DNA of 64,000 nt, taken from positions 62,001 to 126,000 of the forward strand of contig JALMLS010000478.1 in assembly GCA_038496445.1 (NCBI GenBank), written 5' to 3'. The stretch comes from Trichosphaerium sp. ATCC 40318 (taxonomy: Eukaryota > Discosea > Flabellinia > Trichosidae). Every line of letters begins with the position of its first letter. Within the stretch, counting starts at the first letter, position 1. The position numbers and the translations under genes were made by a program. Positions 54,929 through 64,000 of the stretch are shown here, piece after piece. Below the pieces are notes generated by a model. The model was not told the DNA's origin and made no database searches. It worked only from the letters and a program-made list of their open reading frames with translations.

Positions 54929-55963
54929 TTATGCTTCATCGAGTATACCTTTGTTATAATAACATTGCATTATCAGGACACCTTCTTTGTTCCACTCATT
55001 GTACTCTCCGTCAAGTTCACCATTTCTATAGTAGCTCTCAACAGTTTACCATTCTCATGCCATTCCTTATGATTTCCTTCAAGTACTTCTTTAACAAAAA
55101 AACACCTTTTTAGCAAGGTACCATCTCCATAGTATTCCTTGTATTCTCCTTCGAGATAACCCTTGATTTTAAAACAAGCTTGAATAAGTTCCCATTTTTG
55201 TAAAACTCTTTGTATACTCCTTGTTGTCTACCATTGACAACGTAGAACTGCCTAACCAATACACCATTTGTGGACCACTCCTTGACCTTACTGTCACGTG
55301 TACCTATGATCCTTTTACGTTGTAGACGCAAGGTGCCATTATGGTCATATCTCCTGGATGTGCCTTCAACTGCATCATTGACATAGCGATGCTTCAAAAA
55401 CAAGCCACCTTCTTCATTCCACTCAGTGCACTTTCCTTCAAGTTTATCATCGACATAGTGACACCGCTTACGTAATGTTCCACGTGCATCCCATGTCTTA
55501 TACTTTCCTTCAAGTTTATCGTTGACATAGTGACAATGTTTACGTAATCTGCCATGTATGTCCCACATCTTGTACGCTCCTTCGAGGTTATCGTTGACGT
55601 AATGGCAATGTTTACGTAATCTGCCATGTATGTCCCACATCTTGTACTCTCCATCAAGGTTACCGTTGGTAAAGTAACACTGTCTTGCTAGCTTATAGCT
55701 ATTTTTGGTACTGTGCTGGTGTATTTTTAGCCACTTGCCATGCTTCTTCAAGTCTCTATCAAATCTAGAGGTTGTAGCTGTTTGTTTTGATAAGAGTGGC
55801 CATTTAAGGTATATATCAATATCTATTTCGATTATTACGAGCTGTAGCTCTATTGGAAGTTGTAGTAGATGACAATAATCCGACTTTGAAGCTCCCGCCT
55901 ATGGTTTTTGTTTAGAATGGCGTACATCTTGCTTTTACAACACGATAGTACCTCTTCTGTCAT
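54929..55963 (-). pseudogene. F-box/MORN-like repeat gene with two frameshifts
   Basis: A short first exon (MTEE from 55963) splices to an F-box-like block (LLQLPIELQLVIIEIDIDI, WPLLSKQTATTSRF) and then to repeats of about 24 residues: GEYKMWDIHGRLRKHCHYVN, GAYKMWDIHGRLRKHCHYVN, GKYKTWDARGTLRKRCHYVD, and more. The pattern (N/D)G.L.G.Y..W...G.L....Y is the MORN-variant (YwqK-type) repeat. The open frame breaks near 55170; the repeats continue in another frame (GYLEGEYKEYYGDGTLLKRC), then shift again near 55020 (YYRNGELDGEYNEWNKEGVL) and end at TAA 54929. Two single-base losses explain this. The gene is broken unless the assembly is wrong. It is related to the F-box-like gene at 8.8-9.6 kb. Confidence 0.7.
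55538..55681. repeat. 72-bp tandem repeat, two units
   Basis: GTTTACGTAATCTGCCATGT starts at 55538 and again at 55610. Each unit codes for one 24-residue MORN-like repeat. Near-identity suggests recent slippage or unequal exchange. Confidence 0.75.
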
Positions 55964-56066
55964 TTTTAGTAAAACGATTACTTACAATGAGGTGTTGGAG
56001 TTTGAGTGGTGTTGGTATCGCTTAAAGTGAGCGTAAAAGCACTTAACCAATATATGCAAGGCAAAT

Positions 56067-57058
56067 TTGAGAGCACTTTTTTTTTTGATTTATCTTACCT
56101 TTTTCTGTGGGTCGTCACCGTTATTCATGGGGATCATGCTATTCGGTAGCAGCGTTCTCATTGGTAGTGTTTTTCCACTTCTTCCTAATGTAGTGACCAC
56201 TGTAGGTTGCTACATAGAGCGTGGATGCTTGATCTTGGTTTTATTGTTTGGGTATGCACTTTCAATTTATTCCATTTTTGTTCTTATAACACCAATTCTT
56301 CTTTACAGGCCATTATTTGCAAAGAAGCTTCGTATAGAGGCTTGTACTCTAACAAAACACCAGAAGACTTCAAAATTTCTGATAAAACAGTTTCTTGGGT
56401 TCTATCACTTGTTGGTGCTCATACTATTTTATTGATTGTTGCTGTATACAAGTAACTCAATCACTATCTCACTAATTTCATTCCTACTAGTCCGTTGTTG
56501 GTCTCCCAAAGAGAGGAACAGTCGTACTGGATACTATTCGTCAATAACAATTACTATAGCTGCGAGATGAAGCCAGGCTTCAATGTTATTGTATACATCA
56601 TTTCTGCTTGTAACGTAAGTCTTAGTTGATTCATGTTGACTCTTAACTCATAGAATTAGGGTGCATTATTATTGGTTACAAGTGTTGTAGCTTTCAGAGT
56701 TAGATTGATACCTATCAAGCAGTTTAATGAGTCCAAACTCATTTTCTTTTCTGTTTACAATGTAGCCTTTTTCTCCGTGCTTTGTTTTGCTCTTGCTCTT
56801 GCACAGATTGAAAGATTTACTCAGTTCCTTCTATCCTTATTTATCATATCAGGATCTAGTACGTCCATTGATGAAATACAGTTTTACATAGCGCTAACGT
56901 TGTTTTTAGCCATCACAGTCAATTCAATTTTCTTGCACAAGACACGCTTTTCAACATTCTTGTCAAGTGTTAACTCATCCAGGTCATCTTCAAGCACTTC
57001 TAAGTTTAAAACCTGCGTTCTCAAACTGCCATACCTTCATAAAATTAATCGTATCTAG
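56067..57058 (+). pseudogene. Class C GPCR, 5'-truncated
   Basis: The parts match the seven-helix domain of class C receptors (metabotropic glutamate / GABA-B type): SSPLFMGIMLFGSSVLIG (TM2 start), PNVVTTVGCYIERGCLILVL (TM3), then PLFAKKLRIE and, in a shifted frame, YSNKTPEDFKISDKTVSWVL (loop and TM4), SYWILFVNNNYYSCEMKPGF (loop 2), NVIVYIISACN, GALLLVTSVVAFRVR, IPIKQFNESKLIFFSVYN (TM6) and FYIALTLFLAITVNSIFL (TM7). The ectodomain and TM1 are absent; the opposite-strand gene starts about 100 bp upstream. The jump from LRIE to LYSNK needs one missing base. A Ser-rich tail follows. This looks like a truncated, frameshifted receptor. Confidence 0.6.
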
Positions 57059-57383
57059 AAATACCTCTGTCACCGATAGCGAATATAACGTGTAAGCTCA
57101 TCACATGTAAAACAAAACTGTAAAAAAAAAGCTCTATGTCTCGATGCAATTGGTGGTATTGTTAGACAGTGTCAGAAAGATTTAGTCTCATTTATCTAGA
57201 CACTTGTGCACGTGGTTTGGTACACTCAAATTTCCCTATTCCTGTTACACCACAACTCCGCGGAGTAGATAGTAGAGCGATAAAGAGTAGTAGACGTTGT
57301 CAAAACGTTACTGCTGACTTAAATTAGAGAAAGTTAAGTTTTCGGAACTGTTCGCTCAAAAAACTTTTCGGTAAAGCATCAAC
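57059..57383. other. Intergenic, promoter of CH-like gene
   Basis: No gene is seen. CACGTG at about 57210 lies 170 bp before the next start. A Kozak-like AACATGG marks that start. Confidence 0.45.
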
Positions 57384-60105
57384 ATGGCGGAGACTTCAAA
57401 AAAGTGGGGATTTAGCAACGACCCATTACTATGGGCTCGATACGAGGTACAATATTGAAATACATGAGTAACGCTTCGCGAAACGATCACGTCTGACTGA
57501 TTGATACTAGGTAGCTACAAGAGACGCTCAAGTACGGTCTTAATAACAAAAATCCTGTTGTTTTGCAGACTTTTTCCTTAAAGTCCGTTTAAAATAGGTT
57601 CCTGAGGAAGACGAGATCACCAAGACGTTGAAGCCTATTACTAGGGTAAGAATAATACCATTGATGACGTGTGAATCGAGCGATCGTTTAAATTTGTTTT
57701 AGGAGAACAAAGACTTGGTGTGGAAGGTTATTAATGGCGTAGATCATGTATTAGTAACGGTTTACACTAACTTTTGGGGATACGACGGAAAGGACCACAA
57801 TGAGGTTTGTTTTTTTGGTTTTTTTGAGAAAGTTATAGTTTTGCGATTTCCCGTCTCTAATGTGTATTAGAAAATGAGCTTGCCTGTTGTACTATGGTGT
57901 ACACCATATCCTTACCTCCATAGGGACTATATTCTTAAAAAGAGGTACTTTAAAGCTCTGAAAACATCTGTCAACTTTTTTTCTTTTCGATCTCGACCAA
58001 AAAAAAGTACTGGCACGTTTCTGTTTTTCTGTTTATTTTCTGTTTACATAAATCTCCAAAACTTGTTTTCTATCACTCATAGATTAAACCAAGATGAAAA
58101 AAAACAAAAAAAGAGAGATCTACATCAATCAGTTTTGTTATTCTTGTATTTTTGTTAAAACACACTGCTAGCGATCCACCGAACCCTCAGGCTAAGACTG
58201 ATGAAGAAAAAATGCATTTACGTATTATTCAAGGACTAGGACTGGTAAGAAACAATACTGAGCCACGTTTTTCTTTGAACACGTGGTTGCCAAAGTCAAT
58301 ATTTGAAATTCAAGCGCTATTCTTGCTAAGCGCTGTTCTTTCTTTTAGCCACCTGATAGTTACAACCCTTATTTTGTTGAATTGTGGGTAAACCCTGCTG
58401 ATATGTTACGCCCTTCTGTGGATAATGAGATTACTGGTAAGTTATAAATAGAGTCTTTTCGAGAGATACTAATAACGTGGTTATAGATACTTCTGCTGGT
58501 GTTGCTGACATTAACAAAGAATCCGCTGAGGTAAAGTCTCATAGTTCTGGATTTCAAAAATGGTATACCAACATGAAGAGCACCGCATACGATAGACAAG
58601 ATGTCGATTGGCCTTGGACCAGATTGGGTACGCGTCCTTCTTATGTTAGAATATAATTAGTCAGAAAAGTTTGATGTTTTGTATTTATTGGGTTTTTTAA
58701 AGGCTATACTTTCGACTGGCATCGTAAAAACCCAAGTGTTGATGCTGATATCGCTAAATTGTACGTTAATTTTAAAAAGAAGTTGGAGGGTATAGACGAA
58801 CGAATTTATCAACCCTTTTTCTTAGTGTTTTTCTTTTTTTTTTGGCAAATTATTGTTTTCTAGTATTATCACGTGGTAGTCTAATTTTTTAAACAATAGT
58901 TTGGGTAAATCAGGAGTATCTCTGGATGAAAGCGAAAAAGCAGTCCGTGAATGGATCATAGACGTTGTAGGTAGATTAACTAAATTCGAAACAGAAATCG
59001 ATACTTTCAAAGGAGATGCTAAAAAAGTTGGTAAGAAATTTATTCACTATTGATTTTTGGAGTAACACGTGATAATATCTTTGAATTAATTCATTCATCT
59101 AGAGTCTATGGTCGAAAATGAGCTTAAAAAGCTATCCACTGGCGAAGATCTCACAAAGCAACTTGCTGATGGTGTCATCTTACTTTGGGCTTTGCGTTTC
59201 GCTTTTCCTTTGAAAGAGCCTGAAGGTTTTGACTCTGGTATCGAGCGTGATATGTCCCTATCAGGCCCAAAAGCTCTTAAAGAGTTCTTTGACTATTGCA
59301 AGAGCAAGGCCATCCCTGAAGCGTACCTTTGTGATCCTAGTAACCTCGAAAAGGATAAACTCATCGCAACTCTTCTTTTTATCATTGACTTGACAGAAAT
59401 GCAAGAAATTGGATTAAGCGAGTACATCATTACCGGTGCTGCAAGGAAGACTGAGGAGACCTTATCTCCTATCGTGTACGTTTATAATTGCACTCTCAGA
59501 TACGATCAAGTACAAGCATACGGTGACAGAAGTAAGACTTTTTTTGAAAAATTTTTTTTGCTCTTTCAAGAAAAAATGTGTTTGTTAAGTCTGTGATCCT
59601 GACTTCTTTACTAGTGCGATTCGAGGCCAAATCTTACACTGAGAAACCTGTTATCAAAGCTGGACAAGACTTCTATTTTACATACGACAGGTAACTGTTT
59701 CTCTGAAAGGAGAGCCCTTAAGTTTTGGGTTCATTTGCTAATTTTTTGTAAACAGGGAAAATCGTCTTCCTCAGTTTGAAGAGAAAGGAGAATTCAATAC
59801 TGCTAAAATAACGACACACGTGATTTTCCATGTTAATGGAAAGCCAACTGAGCCTTCTCAAGTTGTTATTTTGGATCACAATGAAGCAAACGACCTACCA
59901 CCAGAACTGAGATCAAAACCTATTGCTGTGCCTTCTGGTTGTACACAAATAGAGGCAAGCCGAGTTAACACATTTGTTTTGACTTCTTTTTTTGTGCGGC
60001 CCTATTAACTGTTCCTCGTAGATGTGGTTTGAAAACAAGCTACCATCAGGTGCTACGCATGTTGATGATAACAAAGGAGCACACTATAAATTCTCGGTTG
60101 CTTGA
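57384..60105 (+). CDS. Multi-exon protein with calponin-homology-like domain
   Basis: About twelve short exons from ATG 57384 (MAETSKKWGF). N-terminal parts: VPEEDEITKTLKPITR, LVWKVINGVDHVLVTVYTN. The central exon (59101 to about 59490) has LTKQLADGVILLWALRFAFP, SGPKALKEFFDYCKSKAIP and KDKLIATLLFIIDLTEM. The order 'L.DGV.L..L', 'fl..C...gi', 'V...L..L' resembles a calponin-homology (CH) actin-binding fold; this is a pattern call. C-terminal exons (RFEAKSYTEKPVIKAGQDFY, THVIFHVNGKPTEPSQVV, MWFENKLPSGATHVDD, YKFSVA) form a beta-rich domain resembling bacterial carbohydrate- or surface-associated modules, not identified. The stop is TGA 60103-60105. The introns at 58868 and 59067 carry CACGTG. 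The role is unknown, perhaps cytoskeletal. Confidence 0.6.
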
Positions 60106-60480
60106 ACAAACGATTTTGTGGCAGTTAGTTGGTGAGAAGCTAATTTAACTATCATGTGACGAAATAAACTACATGTTTACAAAGAAACGTTTTGTCTTTG
60201 TTTTTTTTTTCTTGGACCTGTAGTCTCGGTACATACAAAGACACCAAGTTTTTGTACCAGCTTCATGGCTTACATGTATGTTGATCTTGAACCGAAAGAT
60301 GCCTTCCGAAAGCAATTCTAAGTAGGGACTGGGAAAGTAGTTGATCTAACCATTTCATCTAATAGCCTAATACGAGCTAAAAATAGCAACCAGAGGTGTA
60401 AAACGCAGTGTTAATAACTACCTCTCTAACAACCTAAGTGAGAATAAAGTAGGGTATCTACTGTTTATTGAAAAGTACAA
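60106..60480. other. Intergenic between convergent genes, no gene recognised
   Basis: The 3' flanks of the CH-like gene and glycoprotein copy 6. The shared spacer and F-box gene are missing here. Confidence 0.45.
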
Positions 60481-62699
60481 TTAACTTTCAGTAGAAGTGA
60501 CTTTTAGTGTGTTTTTACGTAATGAGTATGGTACAATTGCATGTCTCAACTTTGTAACAAAGAAGATGGCAATAAGACCAATGACCACCTATCACCAAGT
60601 CAAACTTGCTACTGCTAAAAACAAATAACATACCAATAAAAGAACACCAAAGGTAATACCAAGCACCATACCAACGTTCACTGTTTCTGGTCTGTTGCCA
60701 CAAGTGTCAGGTATTGATACAATTACAAATATCCTAAAATCAAAATCAGGGTCATTTAGATGACTCAAAAGTAGACATACGATGAAAAAGTTCTATCAAG
60801 CACTGCATTTAAACACACCTTTTCTGGAGGTGGAACAAGTGTAACATTACCACTTATTGTGCCATTGTTACTTCTCATTACTTCAATTCTTGTGTCATCA
60901 ATTATTGTATCATTAAAACCAGTGAAATCAATGATGAATGTTGTGTTTGGTGGTATCACAATAGATCCTACACTTGATGAGATCAAGGATGACTCAATAA
61001 CATAAAATATCAAAAATTGCGTTACCTTCAACTTCAAGAAAGCCTCCTGGAGTAATTGTAGCTGTTCCTGAGTGGATCAAGTCTCCATCTATTATCAAAG
61101 GATTAGATAGCGTAATTTCATTTGGCAGAGTTCCAGTTGTAGGTGTGGCTGTTGGAGGGACTGTTGGCTCAACTGTTGGAGTTACTAGAAAGTACAATGT
61201 TAGAAAAATAAGCTCCTTGTTCGGTTGCTGCTCTTTGTAAACGTCTTACCACAATACTCCTCGTTGATGCATGTGACTATCAAGTACTGTTAGACAATGC
61301 CTTTGAGTATGAATACTGGTACCAGTTGTATTGCACTCTGCCTTTTCCGCATGCGAAATTTGTTGTAAGCCGGTCACAAGAAAAAGTTGTATTTGGGTCT
61401 AATTGGAGTAAACTATTAGTTGAATTTGTGGTCTCGATTTTACCATTATTATCATTAACAAATCTTGTATTTCTACACAAAGGTAAGCACTTCACAGTTA
61501 ATAGAATATTCTTGACCTTATTGTAATGTTACTTTCAAACCCATCAAAAGAAGGAGAAGTTAGAATTGCTGAAGAATTTGTTCTTCTAAACGAGTATTGT
61601 AAATGGCAAGATACTTCACAATAGAACAAACAAGAGAACGTACATGCAAGTATTATTCTCAAACACACAAGAATCTATGAGCAACCTAGTAGAGTATACA
61701 CCCACATACTCTATTCCAAATTGTGGTTAGTACTCATAACTACATGTAACATAGTACCCCTACATGTGCCGTCAGATGGTATGCTCACTTTATTTCTCAC
61801 AAAACTAGAGTTTGATATTTCTGCTTCATCTGACTGTACTATGTCTAAAAATGGAGTCTCAAAAATAGTATTGTCCTCAACCAAACAAGAATCAATTACA
61901 ACCTAAGCAGAAATGAGATCGTAAAAATAACATGGTCGTGTACTCTTGTGCTAGCAATTAAGTAAATCAAAGAGCTAGAGGTAGCTGAGGGGATTGTTCC
62001 GTTATAAGAATTCTGTGAAAAAACGCAATCTTGCAAATAAACTGTTTCTGCATTTCGAATATCCAGTACATCAAAAAAAGAAACAAAAACAATATCTGTA
62101 AATGTCACATTTTTAAGAGTCACCACACTACTATACAGTTGTAAGCGACCATATCATATAATAGTGTACCTGTCTATAACCTCTAGGCCCGCATTATATC
62201 CAGTAACTGTGATATTTCTGAGTTAGATTAGCATTGCTTTTAGGTTTGCTTAAACTCAAGTACGTAATGGTAAAATTTGCAAAATCGTAAAGTATGACTT
62301 GACAATCTCGAATTGTAAATCCCGACATCGAGATACTGATATTATTGTAATGTGAGAGTAACCACTCCGTTTTGTTGCAAGAGACATTCACATTAAACAA
62401 TCCTAAACGCACTTAGTTACAACTGACTGAAAACCAACTTACCATAAATGTCAACGCTTTTTCTAAGTGTCACAAAGTTACCAAAAACCAAGTTTGTTGA
62501 ATTGAGAATAAGCTCTGTAGGTTCTTCTCGCAGATAACAATTAATATCATTGCCACAAATGTGTTCACTTGAAGTTATCACTAAATTGTAAAATTATGTA
62601 ATTAAATTATAAAGCGCTTGCACTATTCTTACGTGTGTTACCATGACTCACAGCGAAAAACGTGATAACTAATACAGCGTAGAAACAAAGCGAATCCAT
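60481..62699 (-). CDS. Beta-helix-like type I membrane glycoprotein, family copy 6
   Basis: The start ATG at 62699 (MDSLCFYAVLVITFFAVSHG) gives the signal peptide. Exons follow the family: ITSSEHICGN, ELILNSTNLVF, MSGFTIRDCQVIL, VTLKNVTFTDIVF, VYLQDCVFS, EISNSSF. The FRNMTFTG exon is damaged (NITQ..., with a stop in the frame), which may inactivate this copy. In the Cys module, NFTCKC-like parts are replaced by TTNFACGKGRVQYNW. The stalk is TPTVEPTVPPTATPTT. The membrane helix and tail (KLRHAIVPYSLRKNTLKV) are intact to TAA 60481-60483. The CACGTG of the stalk intron is lost (AATTGCGTTACC). No F-box gene follows; a different gene lies beyond. Confidence 0.6.
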
Positions 62700-62840
62700 T
62701 TTCTAAACAAACTAGATACTCCCCGTAACTAGAACTATAATTAAACTATGCAATTTTTGAATTCGACGCACGTGATGGCTTGAGGAAGACAGTTTTAAAA
62801 AAATGTTTTCCGAATCTAGTGTGATCTGTTCTCATTGTTT
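62700..62840 (-). promoter_or_regulatory. Conserved proximal promoter block, copy 6
   Basis: CACGTG at 62769-62774, 70 bp before the start. GTGATCTGTTCTC near 62819 is the reversed partner element. Confidence 0.55.
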
Positions 62841-63541
62841 GTTACAACCAATGACGACAACACCACTATCAATATAGTATATCAATATCAGATCCAAAGG
62901 TCCTCGTAAATCCTTTTAAAAGCGAAGTGAAGTTTTGCAGTATTTACACTAACAAAACTTGTACACTAACGTTAGATTTATTTTATCAGTGGCCTTGTAC
63001 ACGTTCAGGCCAAAATGAAAGGTGTACTTTGGATTTTTATCGGTCCAGCTGTCAAAAACCGATTCTCCTTAACACCTACATACAACATACCTTTAAGACG
63101 CTTATACAGTTTCTCTCAAGCTAAAAGAGCCATAAAACAATGCACTCAAAATGATCAAACAGCGTTGATGATGTATGATTTTTCAGTGGCCTATCTTTGT
63201 ACAAGTTTTATATGTGCTTTACAATACATTTAAAGTATTTTAACATTGTATTTTTCATTTGCGTTGCTTTTCTTGAAAAACCGATTCTAAACCGTTAACA
63301 CCTGACATACCAGTATTGTAAATTTTAGTATTCAGTGTTTTCAGGCAAGTGCGGCTGTACTATCTATTTGACTAGTCCTGCTACTGGCTTAAGATATTGT
63401 ACTAGCCTCTGTATATGTCAGTGTGCTTTTCACAAGTACCATACCAGCCTAAAAGCAAATTAATGAAGAAAAAAAAAAAACCACAATACCAATGCTTAGC
63501 TACTGGCCTTTTCATGGTTAACGTCAATCTGTATTCTTTAG
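62841..63541. other. Rest of family upstream block, then unassigned DNA
   Basis: To about 62945 it matches the family upstream block (GGTCCTCGTAAATCC, AAGTTTTGCAGT). An open frame at 63015-63233 has a hydrophobic start (VLWIFIGPAV) but no known motif. An acceptor TTTAG ends the stretch. Confidence 0.4.
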
Positions 63542-63686
63542 ATTTCAAGCTGGTTCAGACAAGGGTGTTAAGCACTTAGTTGGTGCTTCAAGAGCGTTGC
63601 ACCATCATGGAGCTGCGCCAGATAGCGGCAAGATCGTTCATAGCTTCATCGTTCAGACTAAGTACGATTCCACAGAAAACGAGTAA
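63542..63686 (+). CDS. Orphan 3'-terminal exon
   Basis: After TTCTTTAG it reads FQAGSDKGVKHLVGASRALH, then HHGAAPDSGKIVHSFIV and ends at TAA 63684-63686. The composition is clearly protein-like and has a good acceptor. I found no upstream exon in the preceding kilobase. It may be the end of a gene cut by the insertion of glycoprotein copy 6. Family not recognised. Confidence 0.4.
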
Positions 63687-64000
63687 ATAACAAACAAGCA
63701 AACAAAATAACCACCCTGTTTGCTTTACTGCACTTTTCACTACCTGTTACTATGCGAACCATCATGATTTTTCTGTAACACCCAAACGGCACGTGGTGAT
63801 TACAATAATTTCGAAGAACCAGACAATCTATCACCACGACTGAACCACCTTAAATTATTGTATTCAAGGGCAGATAGACTGTAATATCGGTAGACCTCTT
63901 TTAGGCGGTCCTTGTAATTCTTCCCTGTGTAAATAATTACATTAACATTCGTTCCTAAACATCAATTACACGGTACCCAACGAAACAACATACACGGAGT
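63687..64000. other. Intergenic, no gene recognised
   Basis: AT-rich, with CACGTG at about 63792. Nothing was recognised up to the window edge. Confidence 0.4.

Noticed and set aside
1-64000. tRNA, rRNA or CRISPR features
   Set aside because: No tRNA B-box with matching stems, no conserved rRNA stretch and no spaced repeat arrays were seen by eye.

Overview
The window comes from a nuclear genome of a single-celled eukaryote. Genes are split by many short GT..AG introns (about 40-120 bp), the standard genetic code is used, intergenic DNA is AT-rich with A/T homopolymers, and there are no operons or bacterial signals. Gene content (PAK/STE20-like kinase, Cdc14 phosphatase, omega-type and FAX-type glutathione transferases, granulins, a class C GPCR fragment, F-box proteins, a Ty3/gypsy element) fits a free-living, probably amoeboid, protist. 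I cannot name the species.

The main theme is one young multigene family. Six copies (3.4-5.7 kb +, 19.5-21.6 -, 33.4-35.4 +, 36.9-45.5 + interrupted, 50.5-52.8 +, 60.5-62.7 -) encode a type I membrane glycoprotein: signal peptide, an Asn-rich ectodomain of short repeats that looks like a right-handed parallel beta-helix, a Thr/Pro stalk, one membrane helix and a short basic tail. All six share a conserved upstream block with a CACGTG element about 50-75 bp before the start codon. Several copies are followed by a small F-box-like gene (18.2-18.9 -, 53.3-54.0 +) or its remnant (36.0, 46.1 kb). Granulin genes and a 12-cysteine secreted protein belong to the same duplicated block, which appears as a large inverted repeat (about 18.8-23.9 versus 30.9-36.1 kb) around three single-copy genes: a FAX-like GST, an unknown membrane protein and CDC14.

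Layout: 1-0.8 kb kinase (-, cut by the window edge); 1.5-2.4 DUF4397-like secreted protein; 3.4-5.7 family copy 1; 6.1-7.0 F-box/LRR-like; 7.4-8.6 omega-like GST; 8.8-9.6 F-box-like (-); 11.1-13.2 Cys/His-rich protein (-); 13.2-18.2 gene-poor, with duplication debris and one Cys-rich gene; 18.2-24.4 duplicated block (-); 24.6-30.5 GST, membrane protein, CDC14; 30.8-36.1 duplicated block (+); 36.9-45.5 copy 4, broken by a TA-flanked MITE and a complete 6.1 kb Ty3/gypsy element with 93-bp LTRs; 46.4-48.6 M14 carboxypeptidase (-); 50.5-54.0 copy 5 plus F-box gene; 54.9-56.0 F-box/MORN-like gene with frameshifts (-); 56.1-57.1 truncated class C GPCR; 57.4-60.1 CH-like multi-exon gene; 60.5-62.7 copy 6 (-); 63.5-63.7 an orphan last exon.

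The region reads as a duplication-prone surface-protein locus (inference), in which surface glycoproteins, secreted Cys-rich proteins and F-box proteins are copied together and then eroded by internal deletions, frameshifts and transposons. Exon limits were read by eye from splice consensus and frame, and some are approximate.
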